From the NCBI GenBank assembly GCA_963784065.1, contig CAWAQA010000003.1, positions 62,001-126,000 of the forward strand: a stretch of 64,000 nucleotides of DNA, written 5' to 3'. Both the position numbers and the translations under genes were made by a program. The notes under the pieces were generated by a model. The model had not been told where the DNA came from. It worked only from the letters and a program-made list of their open reading frames with translations, and did no database searches. The stretch is from CAWAQA01 sp963784065 (lineage in GTDB: Bacteria; Acidobacteriota; Vicinamibacteria; Vicinamibacterales; UBA2999). Positions within the stretch are counted from its first letter, which is position 1. The number at the start of each line of letters is the position of its first letter. Shown here in pieces: positions 55,807 through 64,000 of the stretch.

Positions 55807-56415
55807 TCAGTCACTCCAACTGAATTCGCCCCGGGCGCCGGACTTGGTTTCGAATCGACGCAGGTCCGGATCGGTCCATCGGCTTGCACTCGGCGCCAGG
55901 TCGACCTCGTTCATGCCGAGACCGCTGATGAAACCCCCGCCCCGTAGCGTGAAGCCCTGTCCTCCCTGATCTCGCAGGCGTCGCGACGTCACCACGCCGG
56001 CGTCGGCGACCGTCACGGTGATGGTATCGTCCTCGTCCGCGACGCCGATCGTCGCGCTCCGGGCCGGCAACCACTTCGCGATCAACGGGGCAATGCCGGC
56101 CATGGGACCACCCTTCTGCCCGCTGTAGATCGCTTCCAGTTCGCGGCGCTGGTCGGCGTTGGCCTCCTCGTCGACGTAGAGGCGGGCGGTGGCGTTGCCA
56201 TCGAACATGGTCGGACCCGGAAAGTCGACGGCGAAGACGACGGTCCGTCCGCCCAGGGCGATGCCATTGCTGTCACCCTCGCGGGTGCGGAAGGCAATAG
56301 CGCTGGCGCACCAGCCCTGGTCCATGATCATCAATTCCTGCACCGTGAACCAGCACGGGCAGAGCATGTTGCAACTGCAGGTCTCGATCAGCTGTCCCGT
56401 CAATCGCCAGGCCAT
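55807..56415 (-). CDS. DUF1326 family protein
   Basis: Start placed at ATG 56415 (MAWRLTGQLIETCSCNMLCP). The family's Cys-rich opening CSCNMLCPCWF (C-x-C-x3-C-x-C) is complete, followed by a beta-rich domain (GNATARLYVDEEANADQRRE, LEAIYSGQKGGPMAGIA) and GGFISGLGMNEVDLAPSASR near the end. It has no signal peptide. DUF1326 proteins often stand next to DUF2182 proteins, as here. The Cys cluster suggests metal binding, but the role is not proven. Confidence 0.8.
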   Translation of the reverse strand: MAWRLTGQLIETCSCNMLCPCWFTVQELMIMDQGWCASAIAFRTREGDSNGIALGGRTVVFAVDFPGPTMFDGNATARLYVDEEANADQRRELEAIYSGQKGGPMAGIAPLIAKWLPARSATIGVADEDDTITVTVADAGVVTSRRLRDQGGQGFTLRGGGFISGLGMNEVDLAPSASRWTDPDLRRFETKSGARGEFSWSD

Positions 56416-56497
56416 CGTCACCTCCACCGGTCAAGAGCGTGCGAACGAATCAGGACCCGGTTGCCGTCGCGTCACGATTATGGTCCGGACAGCATGA

Positions 56498-57301
56498 TTA
56501 CCGGAGAAGCATCCATAGTGCTGATGCGATCAGCAGCACGCCGCTGATCAGCGCGCTGTGCATACCAAAAGGCGCCAGCCTCTCAAAGGCGACAAGTGCC
56601 GTCAGGGCGGCGATAACAGTCACGTTCATCACGCCGCCCACAAACAGTAGCAACATCAGCGCCCAGCAGCAGCCCACGCAGAAGACGCCATGCTCGAGGC
56701 CCATACGGAACGCGCCGGAGCTTCCCGTACGCCAGCGGCTCATGAGAAACCCGAGTGGTGATCGGCATGTCCGGAGGCAGGTGCGTTTGATCGGCGTCAA
56801 CTGATAGACGCCGGCGAGGCACAGCAGCGCAGCACCCGCGGCGGAACTCGTGGCCTCCATCATCGGCGACACCAGGAGGAGCCTGGCAAGCAGACGCTGG
56901 AGGACGGTTGCGCCCACGCTGAACGCGATCCACACCATCAGATATCCGGACGCCAGCGAGTAGACATGGCGCGCTGCGGCCGGTTGTGCGGACCGTCGCG
57001 CGACGACGCCGTACAGCAGCAACATCGGTGAGGCGGACGGCAGCATCATGCCAGCCATCATGACCGTCCACATCGCCCAGAGCAGCAGCAGATGGGGGAC
57101 ATCCCATGTCGCCGTCATCATCCAGGCGCTGGCGCCGGTCATCGGACCGTACATGTCACGCGCCATCACGACGATCCAGATCCACGAGACCAATGGCAGC
57201 AGGACCAGCAGCACAAGCAGCGGGACGCGGTCGTACCGCAACGCCGACTCGAGTATCGTGGCTGGACGAGTGTCCGAACCGGTAGTACCTGTCATTGGCA
57301 T
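56498..57301 (-). CDS. DUF2182 family membrane protein
   Basis: An intact 267-residue protein with about seven helices. Hallmarks are the Met-rich segment in MWTVMMAGMMLPSASPMLLL and GLEHGVFCVGCCWALMLLLF with a Cys triplet, typical of this family and compatible with soft-metal (Cu/Ag/Hg-like) binding. It is followed about 70 bp later by the DUF1326 gene on the same strand; the two probably work together in metal handling. Confidence 0.8.
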   Translation of the reverse strand: MPMTGTTGSDTRPATILESALRYDRVPLLVLLVLLPLVSWIWIVVMARDMYGPMTGASAWMMTATWDVPHLLLLWAMWTVMMAGMMLPSASPMLLLYGVVARRSAQPAAARHVYSLASGYLMVWIAFSVGATVLQRLLARLLLVSPMMEATSSAAGAALLCLAGVYQLTPIKRTCLRTCRSPLGFLMSRWRTGSSGAFRMGLEHGVFCVGCCWALMLLLFVGGVMNVTVIAALTALVAFERLAPFGMHSALISGVLLIASALWMLLR

Positions 57302-57418
57302 ATCGATACCGAACTGGGGCTTCCAGTCATTCAGGAGAACTCAGCCCGACTCTGTCTCGGACATGAGAGCCGTTCGAGGTCATTGAGCGGTTCCAACAAG
57401 CTGTCTACAACTTCCAGG

Positions 57419-57931
57419 TCACCGATGAAGAACTACCAACCTGGCCGGGCTCTTGATGGCTCCGGACAGGATGGCATTCCGAACGTCGTCGATGGTCTTC
57501 AGGCCGCCTGGGGCGGTACCGCCCCACTCGAAACGAGTCGCGGCCGGCGTCCAGTGAAACAGCGCCACCTGCCAGATGTGGGCGATACCGCCGCGCTCGT
57601 AGTAGACGAGGCAGTGATCGGTCGAGCACCCCGCCGCGACCAGCCGGCGGATCGGCAGCTTCGGATCGAGGATCACGTCGGTGACCTGAAACTCGGCGCC
57701 GGGCTCGGCGATGTCGAGTGCCTGGCTGCCGAACAGCGTCTGCAGCCCGTCCCGGACACCAAGCGGCAGTCCCCTGATGGACGTGACAATCCCGAACCGC
57801 TCGTCCGTCACGTGGGCCCGCAGCGCCCCTGACAGTGCTACGGGGGGCGCCGCCTGGTTGCCGGAACCCACGGCCGCCCAGAGGCTCACGCCTATCGCGC
57901 AGAGAAGTCGTGTACCAACGCATCCAGACAC
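57419..57931 (-). CDS. Exported hypothetical protein, 170 residues
   Basis: ATG at 57931; an N-terminal segment (LLCAIGVSLWAAVGSG) fits a signal peptide. The mature domain contains FGIVTSIRGLPLGVRDGLQT, LPIRRLVAAGCSTDHCLVYY and IAHIWQVALFHWTPAATRFE, then SPARLVVLHR. A Cys pair (CSTDHC) may be a disulfide. I do not recognise the family. The open frame is undisturbed and the codon pattern looks real. Confidence 0.55.
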   Translation of the reverse strand: MSGCVGTRLLCAIGVSLWAAVGSGNQAAPPVALSGALRAHVTDERFGIVTSIRGLPLGVRDGLQTLFGSQALDIAEPGAEFQVTDVILDPKLPIRRLVAAGCSTDHCLVYYERGGIAHIWQVALFHWTPAATRFEWGGTAPGGLKTIDDVRNAILSGAIKSPARLVVLHR

Positions 57932-57960
57932 CCCCGGCGTGGCTCACACGGACGACGCCA

Positions 57961-58026
57961 CTCTGTGGCGTCCGCCTTCCCGCTCTGTGGCTTCCGCCTT
58001 CCCGCTCTGTGGCTTCCGCCTTCAGG
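57961..58026. repeat. Three tandem copies of a 22-bp unit
   Basis: Units begin ctctgtggcgtccgccttcc, ctctgtggcttccgccttcc and ctctgtggcttccgccttca, at 57961, 57983 and 58005, differing at single bases. They immediately precede the REP-like block and share its gccgcc...aggcgg wording. Confidence 0.7.
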
Positions 58027-58210
58027 CGGAAGGAACGCCTGGCCGCGGCATGGGCCGGCTGAAGCCGGCCCCTACGGACTGGGAACCACCATCATGCACC
58101 AATCGTGGTCAGGCGACGGTTCGCCTTCTTGCTAAAGCCGGAAGCCACAAGAGTCCTGCGGAAGGAACGCCCGGCCGCGGCATGGGCCGGCTGAAGCCGG
58201 CCCCTACGGA
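58027..58210. repeat. Two near-identical 52-bp REP-like blocks
   Basis: Copies at 58027-58078 and 58159-58210 share cggaaggaacgc, ggccgcggcatg and the palindrome gggccggctgaagccggccc (58052-58071 and 58184-58203), then ctacgga. The palindrome recurs at 42570. A degenerate third copy lies at about 58230-58265, inside the C-terminal codons of the kinase gene. Confidence 0.7.
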
Positions 58211-60444
58211 CGTCTTTCCCACCGGCGACACGTAGGGGCCTTCAGCGCATGGGCCCGCTGAAGCCTTATCGCCCGCGTCCGCGGACGGATCAGCCCGCGA
58301 TCGTCGTCCGTCCCTGATCGTTCGTCGTTGACGGTATGGACCTCGGCAGGCGGAGGGATGGCTGGCAGGTGAACCCGAAAGGTTGCTCCGGCGCCCACGC
58401 CCTCACTCGCTGCTTCGACACGCCCGCCGTGTGCCTCGATGATGCGGCGGACAATCGCCAGCCCCAGGCCGAGGCCGGCAGCGGCGCGAGCCGTGCTCCC
58501 CTCGCCTTGCCGGAAGGGATCGAAAACGAAAGGCAGGAAGTCTGGTGCGATGCCCCGTCCAGTGTCTCGCACCGTGAGCTCGATGCCTTCGCCCGTAGCA
58601 GCGCAGCTCACGACGACGGTCCCGCCACGCGGCGTGAACTTGATTGCGTTGGTGAGCAGGTTCCAGAGCACCTGTTGAATGCGGTCCGCGTCAACGGGGA
58701 TCCGCGGCAACGCGGCCTCGAGCTCTACCCCGAGGGACACGCCCTTGGCTTCCGCAGACGGGCCGATGGCCTCCAGCGCCTCGCGCACGACTGCCGCCAG
58801 GTCCGTGTCCACCAGCGTAAGACGGAGGCGCCCGGCCGCCATCCGTGACACGTCGAGCAGATCGTCCACGAGCCGCGCCTGCGCGAGCGCGTTCCGTTCG
58901 ATCACACCGAGCGCGTGGGAGACGCGTGCGGGTTCCACTTCCTGGCGAGCCAGCATGCGGGTCCATCCCAGGACGGCGGCAATCGGCGTGCGCAGTTCGT
59001 GCGACAGAGTTGCAAGGAACTCGTCCTTGAGCTGGATGGCAGCCTGCGCTTCGGTGAGCAGCCGCTCGCGGTGCCTGGTCTGGGCTCGCTGCTCGGTGAT
59101 GTCCCGGAACGTGCTGACGATGAGGTCGGGCGCAATCTGCGTGCTGCGCCCGGCGAGCAGCAGCCGACGGCCGTTCTTGGCGACGACGCGGCCGTGCCAG
59201 TCGATGGCCTCGCCGCCACGCAGGTCCTCGCGGTGGAGGGGCAGTCCCTCCATGTCTTCGGGTTCGACGATATCCACCACCGAGCGGCCGATCAGCTCTG
59301 AACGCGTGTAGCCGAGCATGGCGCACGCCCCGGGGTTGACGTCCACGATCGTGCTCTGTCCGGCGGCGACCCATACACCGTCGGAGGCCTGCTCGATCAC
59401 CGTGCGGTAGCGCAGCTCGCTGTCGCGCAACGCGCGTTCGGTGAGCCGCCGCTCGGTGACGTCGCGGAGCACGACGACAAAGCCCGTCGGCTCTCCCGCG
59501 CGGCTCCGTATTTCGGTGGAGCGCACGTCGTACGTGCGTGGATTCGGCAGGCTGTTCATGCTCACATCGAGGGGCGACTCCGGTATCGATCCGCATGGCC
59601 ACCCCGGCAGAATGCTGTCGATCAACCTGCCGCCAGCCTCGGGGCGGCTGCAGCCAAGGAACGCTTCGGCTGCGGGATTCAGGTCCGCGATGCGCCGGCT
59701 GCGATCCAGGATCACGATCCCGTCCCCGACCGATTCGATGCGAGCGTCCTTCAGCGTCGGCACCGGCTCGAGAAGCTTGTAACGGAAGACAGCGAGGGCG
59801 GCGATAACGGCGGTACAGGTGAAGAGGAACGGCGTGGGGTCGACGGTCGTCTCCGACATGCGCACGATGAACACGAGATTGCCGGCCCACGGCACGACGG
59901 CGCCGATCGTCAGGATGCGTGCCCTCTTCCGGTAGAGATATGGCGAGTGCACGGCGTGCAACGCGAGCACGACGACGCCTGTGCCCAGGACGCAGTACAT
60001 ATAGACGACATTCACCCAGAAGAGCGGGCCGCGTCCGCGCAGGACGGCGTAGCCGTCGATATCGTGCAGGGTCATCGGTCCCCAGAACAAGCCGTGCCAC
60101 TGGTCGGTCCAGGCGAGGACGAGCACGGCAGCCGAAACGAGCGCGATCGGCAAGACGCGCTGCCGGACGTGTGCGGGCGGGTATCCGACGAAAGACAGGA
60201 TGAAACCGATCCAGCCGGGAGGCACGAGCACGACCGCCAGGTACTTGGCCTTGAGGGCAAGCATCTTCGCGGCGAGATCGGCCGCCGACAGCTCCCACGC
60301 GTATGCCACGCTCCAGAACGCAATCGTCAGCAGGAGGACCGCGTACCACGTGGCGCCCCGTACTCGCCGATGCGCGAGCGCGTAGCACGCCAGCGGAATG
60401 AGGATGGCCGGGCCGACGAACAGTGCGATGAGTCCCGGTAACAT
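58204..60444 (-). CDS. Sensor histidine kinase: 7TM N-terminus, two PAS domains, kinase core
   Basis: An intact 746-residue protein. A seven-helix N-terminal region (MLPGLIALFVGPAILIPLAC onwards; the PF16927-like 7TM module) ends near residue 225. PAS 1 contains IESVGDGIVILDRSRRIADL; PAS 2 contains YRTVIEQASDGVWVAAGQST. The HisKA site is LATLSHELRTPIAAVLGW; the HATPase shows LLTNAIKFTPRGGTV, DTGRGIAPDF and LGLGLAIVRRIIEAHGG. The last 35 residues (from about 58310) are unlike kinase and are encoded by the degenerate REP copy, so a repeat has probably replaced the natural end. Its response regulator is not adjacent. Confidence 0.85.
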   Translation of the reverse strand: MLPGLIALFVGPAILIPLACYALAHRRVRGATWYAVLLLTIAFWSVAYAWELSAADLAAKMLALKAKYLAVVLVPPGWIGFILSFVGYPPAHVRQRVLPIALVSAAVLVLAWTDQWHGLFWGPMTLHDIDGYAVLRGRGPLFWVNVVYMYCVLGTGVVVLALHAVHSPYLYRKRARILTIGAVVPWAGNLVFIVRMSETTVDPTPFLFTCTAVIAALAVFRYKLLEPVPTLKDARIESVGDGIVILDRSRRIADLNPAAEAFLGCSRPEAGGRLIDSILPGWPCGSIPESPLDVSMNSLPNPRTYDVRSTEIRSRAGEPTGFVVVLRDVTERRLTERALRDSELRYRTVIEQASDGVWVAAGQSTIVDVNPGACAMLGYTRSELIGRSVVDIVEPEDMEGLPLHREDLRGGEAIDWHGRVVAKNGRRLLLAGRSTQIAPDLIVSTFRDITEQRAQTRHRERLLTEAQAAIQLKDEFLATLSHELRTPIAAVLGWTRMLARQEVEPARVSHALGVIERNALAQARLVDDLLDVSRMAAGRLRLTLVDTDLAAVVREALEAIGPSAEAKGVSLGVELEAALPRIPVDADRIQQVLWNLLTNAIKFTPRGGTVVVSCAATGEGIELTVRDTGRGIAPDFLPFVFDPFRQGEGSTARAAAGLGLGLAIVRRIIEAHGGRVEAASEGVGAGATFRVHLPAIPPPAEVHTVNDERSGTDDDRGLIRPRTRAIRLQRAHALKAPTCRRWERRP

Positions 60445-60696
60445 GGCCCGCCAGATCGAGTGAAGTGACGCTGCGGCATTATATTCTTCCGCCCGCGTCC
60501 CCGCGGGCGCGCGGGTCCGGCGAGCGACGCGAGTCGCTGAGGGTTTCTACGTCTGCTCGTCAACGCCGCCGGCGGCGGCACGAGACGCGGATGCTTGCGC
60601 CGGGCGACTCCTGTGCGGAAGACTGCCGTTATGCTGATGATCCCAGACTCTGGTTCTCGCTGCGATTCGACGCCTGTTCGAGGTGAAGCACTCCCA

Positions 60697-63545
60697 ATGA
60701 CTCGTCTCCCCGTAGGCATGAGCAGGCTGCTGTACCTGTGTTTCTTCTGCTCCGGACTGAGCGGCCTGGTTTACCAGGTCGTCTGGGTCCGGATGTTCGG
60801 CAACGTCTTCGGCAACACGATCTACTCCGCGTCTCTCGTGGTGGCCGTGTTCATGCTCGGCCTTGGCGCCGGCAGCTATCTCGTCGGCACATGGGCGGAT
60901 CGACGGTACGCTGTCCGGCCGGAATCGCTCCTCCGCGTCTTCGCGTGGTTCGAAGTCGGGATCGCGGCTATCGGGCTGGCGATCGCGGCCGTCCTGCCCC
61001 ACCTGGGCGAGGTGATGGCGCTGCTGTCGTCGTACTCCCGCGACGCGAACGGCTGGTACGTCCTGTCGGCCACGTCGCACGCCGTGCGTACGGGGGTGGC
61101 TATCGTCCTGCTCACGCCCATCACGCTCATGATGGGCGGCACGCTGACGCTGCTGATCCGCTTTCTCGTCCGCACCGACCTGATGGTCGGACGCCAACGC
61201 ATCGCCGTGCTGTACGGCGTCAACACCGCCGGCGCAGCGGCGGGCGCGTTGCTCGCGGACTTCGCCTTCGTGCCGGCGGTTGGCCTCGGAGGCGCGCAGC
61301 TGGTCGCCCTCGGCTTCAATCTCATTGCCGCGGGAGGAGCGCTGTATCTCGCTCGACGGGCTGACCTCGGGGTGAAGAGGGTGGCCACGGAAGAACCCGT
61401 CTCGACAATCCTTGCCTCGCTTCCGGATCGCTCGGTCCTCCTGATCGCCTTGACCCTCGCTCTATCCGGCTTTGCGGCGATGGGATTCGAGATCCTCTGG
61501 TTTCGCCATTTCACGCTCCTCCTCGGCGGGTTCCGCGCGGTGTTTTCCTTGTTGCTGACCGTGATTCTCGGCGGCATCGCGGCAGGCTCGCTCCTCGGCG
61601 GGCTCCTGCTCGGCCGACACGGCCATCCGGCGCGTTTGCTCATGGCCGTGCAGGCGCTCTTCGTGGCTTCGTCGCTGGCCGGATTGGCTGCCGGCGACGC
61701 AGCCGCCATCCGTGACAGCATCACTGCCGCCGCCGCGAGCGCGGACGCGGCCGGCGGCACGCCCGGCGCGTTCGTGGAGCTGTGGTTCAACCTCGGCCCC
61801 ATCCTCCTTGGCGCCGGCATCCCGGCGCTGCTGATGGGCCTCGGCTTCCCGCTCGCGAACGCGATCGTCCAGCAGGCGGAGTACGCGGTCGGCCGGCGGG
61901 CCGGCGTCCTGTATCTCTCGAACACGGCCGGGGCGGTCTGCGGATCGCTGATGACCGGCTTTCTCCTGCTACCCGCCCTCGGCATCCAGGGCACCGCCAC
62001 GGCGCTTGCGGCCGCGGCGGCACTTGCCGTGGTGCCTCTGGCTCTGGCGACGGCGCCTCGCGCCATGCCGGCGCTGGCGGGGTCGATGCTCATCGCGATC
62101 GCCGCCATGGCGGCCTGGATCCTGCTGCCGTCGAATCACGTCCTCGCGCGAACGCTGGTTGTTCCGTCGCTATCGGGACGCGTGCTGACGCTGAGCGAAG
62201 GCATCACCGAAGTGATCGCCGTCACCGAAGCCCCACGTGCGGGACGAACGCTCTTCACCAACGGACACCCGATGTCGTCCACGGACCCGCTCGCGCAGCG
62301 CTACATGCGCGCGCTCGCGCACATTCCGCTCCTCTCGATTGACAGGCCCGAACGGGTCCTGGTCATCGGCTTCGGGGTCGGCAACACGGCACACGCGGCA
62401 ACGCTTCACCCGTCGATCGAGCGCGTCGATCTCGTCGACCTTTCCCGGCACGTCCTCGATCACGCCAGCTATTTCAGCGAGACCAACGGCAGCGTGCTCA
62501 CGCATCCGCGGGTCGTCGGTTCACGTGAACGACGGACGCCAGCATCTGCAGATGGAAGCGCGCGCGGCCTACGACCTGATAACACTGGAACCGCCGCCGA
62601 TCGTGCACGCCGGCGTCGGCGCGCTCTATTCGCGGGAGTTCTACGGCCTGGCGCGCACGCGGCTGAAGCCGAACGGTTTCCTCAGCCAATGGCTCCCCGT
62701 CTACCAGGTCCCCGAGGCGACGGCGCTCGGAATGATCCGCGCGTTCCTGGACGTGTTTCCCGCGAGCGTACTGGTATCGGGCGCCCAGTCGAACCTGCTG
62801 CTCATCGGCATCAACGGCGCACGCATCCAACTCGACCCGGAAAGGGTCGAGGCCGCTCTTTCGCGGGCTCCCGACGTACGACGCGACTTGCAGCGCCTCG
62901 ATCTCGGCACGGTCCGCGAGATCGCCGGAACCTTCGTCGGCTCGGCGGAGACACTTGCCGAGGCGACGCGCGGCGCCGTTCCGGTCACGGATGACCGTCC
63001 AATCCAGGAGTACAGCGTCAAGTCATTGCTCAACTTCGGAGAGGCCGCTCCGGCAGCCGTCATCGACCTGAGCGGCGTGGCGACGTGGTGCCCGGGCTGC
63101 TTCGCGGATGGCAGGCCCGTTCCGCTGCTGGAAGGGCTGGATACGTACCTGGCACTGCTGGATCGTGCCGTACTGGGCGACCGGTAGACGAGCGCAGCGG
63201 ACCTCACCAGGCGACACCCTGGGGCACACGCACGATTGCGGGTAGCGCTTATCTCGGCGCCACCCTTCCCGAGTCGGCGGAGGTACACGCGATACTGGGC
63301 ACGGCGCTGAGGGAAGCTGGCCGGCTCGAGGAAGCCGTCACCGAGCTCGAAACGGCGGTCCGGCTGGCGCCGCGGTCCGCCACGGGTCTACAACGACCTC
63401 GGGATCGCGCTCGCGATGCAGGGCAAGCTGCAGGAGGCCATCGAGCAGTTCGAGCGGGCGCTCGAGGCGCAGCCCGATTTCGCGCAGGCCCAGCCAGAAC
63501 CTGGCGACGGCGCGGAAGCAGCAGGCAGCCGGTGCGCCCGCAGTA
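60697..63545 (+). CDS. Membrane-bound spermidine-synthase-like protein with C-terminal TPRs (frameshifted)
   Basis: ATG at 60697 (MTRLPVGMSRLLYLCFFCSG). Residues up to about 510 form some 14 helices in two MFS-like halves (LSGLVYQVVWVRMFGNVFGN, SGFAAMGFEILWFRHFTLLL). Then comes a spermidine-synthase-like Rossmann domain: TEAPRAGRTLFTNGHPMSST, VLVIGFGVGNTAHAA. A frame change at about 62515 leads to AAYDLITLEPPPIVHAGVGA. After a further shift near 63180 TPRs follow (SAEVHAILGTALREAGRLEE, then NDLGIALAMQGKLQEAIEQF) with two more shifts near 63390 and 63490, so the true stop is uncertain. Such fused proteins are widespread but their reaction is not established; polyamine aminopropyl transfer is only a family-based guess. 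Confidence 0.7.
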
Positions 63546-63576
63546 GCGAACTGCGTGGCGCCCGGCTGCCGGCATC

Positions 63577-63999
63577 TCAGTCCAGAGGCTGGATCCGGAC
63601 GATGTAGCCCTGGTAATCCGGATACCAGACCGTCACCGGGTTCGTCGTCTCGTCGATCCAGGCGCGGCGGTTGTGCCCGAACGGCTCCGGCAGCGCGTAC
63701 TCGACCCACTGGTCGGTCTTCGGGGTGTACCGCAGGTACCCGCGGCCGTGCAGCAGACCGGCCCACACCTCCCCGTTCTTGTCGGGCAGCGCCTCGTAGA
63801 AATCCGAGTAGAGCAGCGGCGGGAAGTACTCGCGCATCTTCATGGTCTTGGTGTCGTATCGCACGAGCGAACCGTTCTTGCCGCCGAACCAGGCGTTCCC
63901 GTCCGCATCCCACCCGCCCCGGCTCGGGCTGGCCATGCGCAGGCCGGTGGTCAGCAGGATGTGCTTGCCCGTCTGCAGGTCGACGAGCTGACCGTAATT
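63577..63999 (-). CDS. C-terminal part of a Vgb-like beta-propeller protein (cut by the window)
   Basis: The frame enters from the right window edge (NYGQLVDLQTGKHILLTTGL) and ends at 63577. Propeller blades are visible: GGWDADGNAWFGGKNGSLVR, GEVWAGLLHGRGYLRYTPKT, and VWYPDYQGYIVRIQPLD. The wording (D-x-x-G-x-x-W-[F/A]) matches virginiamycin B lyase/streptogramin-lyase-like propellers, often found at the C-terminus of exported Acidobacterial proteins. The front lies outside the window. Confidence 0.7.
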   Translation of the reverse strand, partial: NYGQLVDLQTGKHILLTTGLRMASPSRGGWDADGNAWFGGKNGSLVRYDTKTMKMREYFPPLLYSDFYEALPDKNGEVWAGLLHGRGYLRYTPKTDQWVEYALPEPFGHNRRAWIDETTNPVTVWYPDYQGYIVRIQPLD

Positions 64000-64000
64000 G

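Noticed and set aside
57961..58210. CRISPR array
   Set aside because: The tandem units have no spacers between them and the two larger blocks are REP-like palindromes; no cas genes are present.
500..63545. Programmed ribosomal frameshifting as the cause of the split genes
   Set aside because: Too many genes, varied positions and directions, and no consistent slippery sequence with a downstream structure; indel errors explain it better.

Overview
This is high-GC DNA with the gene content of an Acidobacteriota genome, probably Vicinamibacteria-like. That placement is an inference. It rests on many secreted DUF proteins (DUF2252, DUF3943, DUF6152, DUF2911, DUF1326/DUF2182), two large TonB-dependent or carboxypeptidase-regulatory outer-membrane proteins, a split ynj transporter, a squalene-hopene-type cyclase and hybrid histidine kinases. 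No rRNA, tRNA, CRISPR array or intact transposon was recognised. About half of the genes carry one or more single-base frameshifts, and the protein continues cleanly in another frame. This is most likely residual indel error in an assembly. I therefore give gene spans across the shifts and state where each shift lies. A smaller set of loci (arylsulfatase, tannase, TVP38/TMEM64, DUF2950, and a fragment at 42176) have lost whole domains and look like real gene remnants.

Layout. 1-10.4 kb: an outer-membrane protein end, secreted DUF2252, an arylsulfatase remnant, a small ATPase, a UbiA-like membrane protein, a GC-extreme stretch, then a tetraheme cytochrome followed by a coupled run of three genes (duplicated-domain secreted protein, DUF3943, small beta-barrel). 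10.5-13.9 kb (minus): a surface-protein operon with a class D-type sortase and a neighbour ending in an LPKTA sorting-like signal. 14-17 kb: two unknown small proteins and a TPR regulator-like protein. 17-22.7 kb (plus): alpha/beta hydrolase, then a tightly overlapped ynjB-C-C-D-F-type operon. 22.7-25.6 kb: a large outer-membrane receptor-like protein.

25.6-36.2 kb is the most unusual region. A minus-strand run of ten genes, almost all with start/stop overlaps, reads in transcription order: DndA/NifS-like cysteine desulfurase, GcvH-like lipoyl carrier, CobW-type GTPase, a small CHC-motif protein, a two-cluster ferredoxin, a radical SAM enzyme, a DUF116-polyprenyl synthase fusion, a prenyltransferase-repeat protein, a squalene-hopene-type cyclase and DUF2911. 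A lipoate-protein ligase is divergent from it. This joins sulfur mobilisation, a lipoyl carrier, radical chemistry and triterpene synthesis in one apparent transcription unit, and I know of no named system with this composition.

36.3-42.5 kb (plus): TonB receptor, phytanoyl-CoA-type dioxygenase, MFS transporter and an ArsI-like C-As lyase joined to a methyltransferase-like tail, facing an ArsR repressor. This looks like an organoarsenical uptake and breakdown unit. 42.7-50.9 kb: DUF899, secreted RidA, a polyphosphate group (Nudix, CHAD, Ppk1), and a sulfotransferase-APS kinase pair. 51-60.4 kb: tannase remnant, DUF6152, a hybrid kinase, two receiver proteins (one with Glu at the phosphorylation site), DUF1326/DUF2182, repeats, and a 7TM-PAS-PAS kinase. 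60.7-64 kb: a membrane-bound spermidine-synthase-like protein with C-terminal TPRs and the end of a beta-propeller protein.
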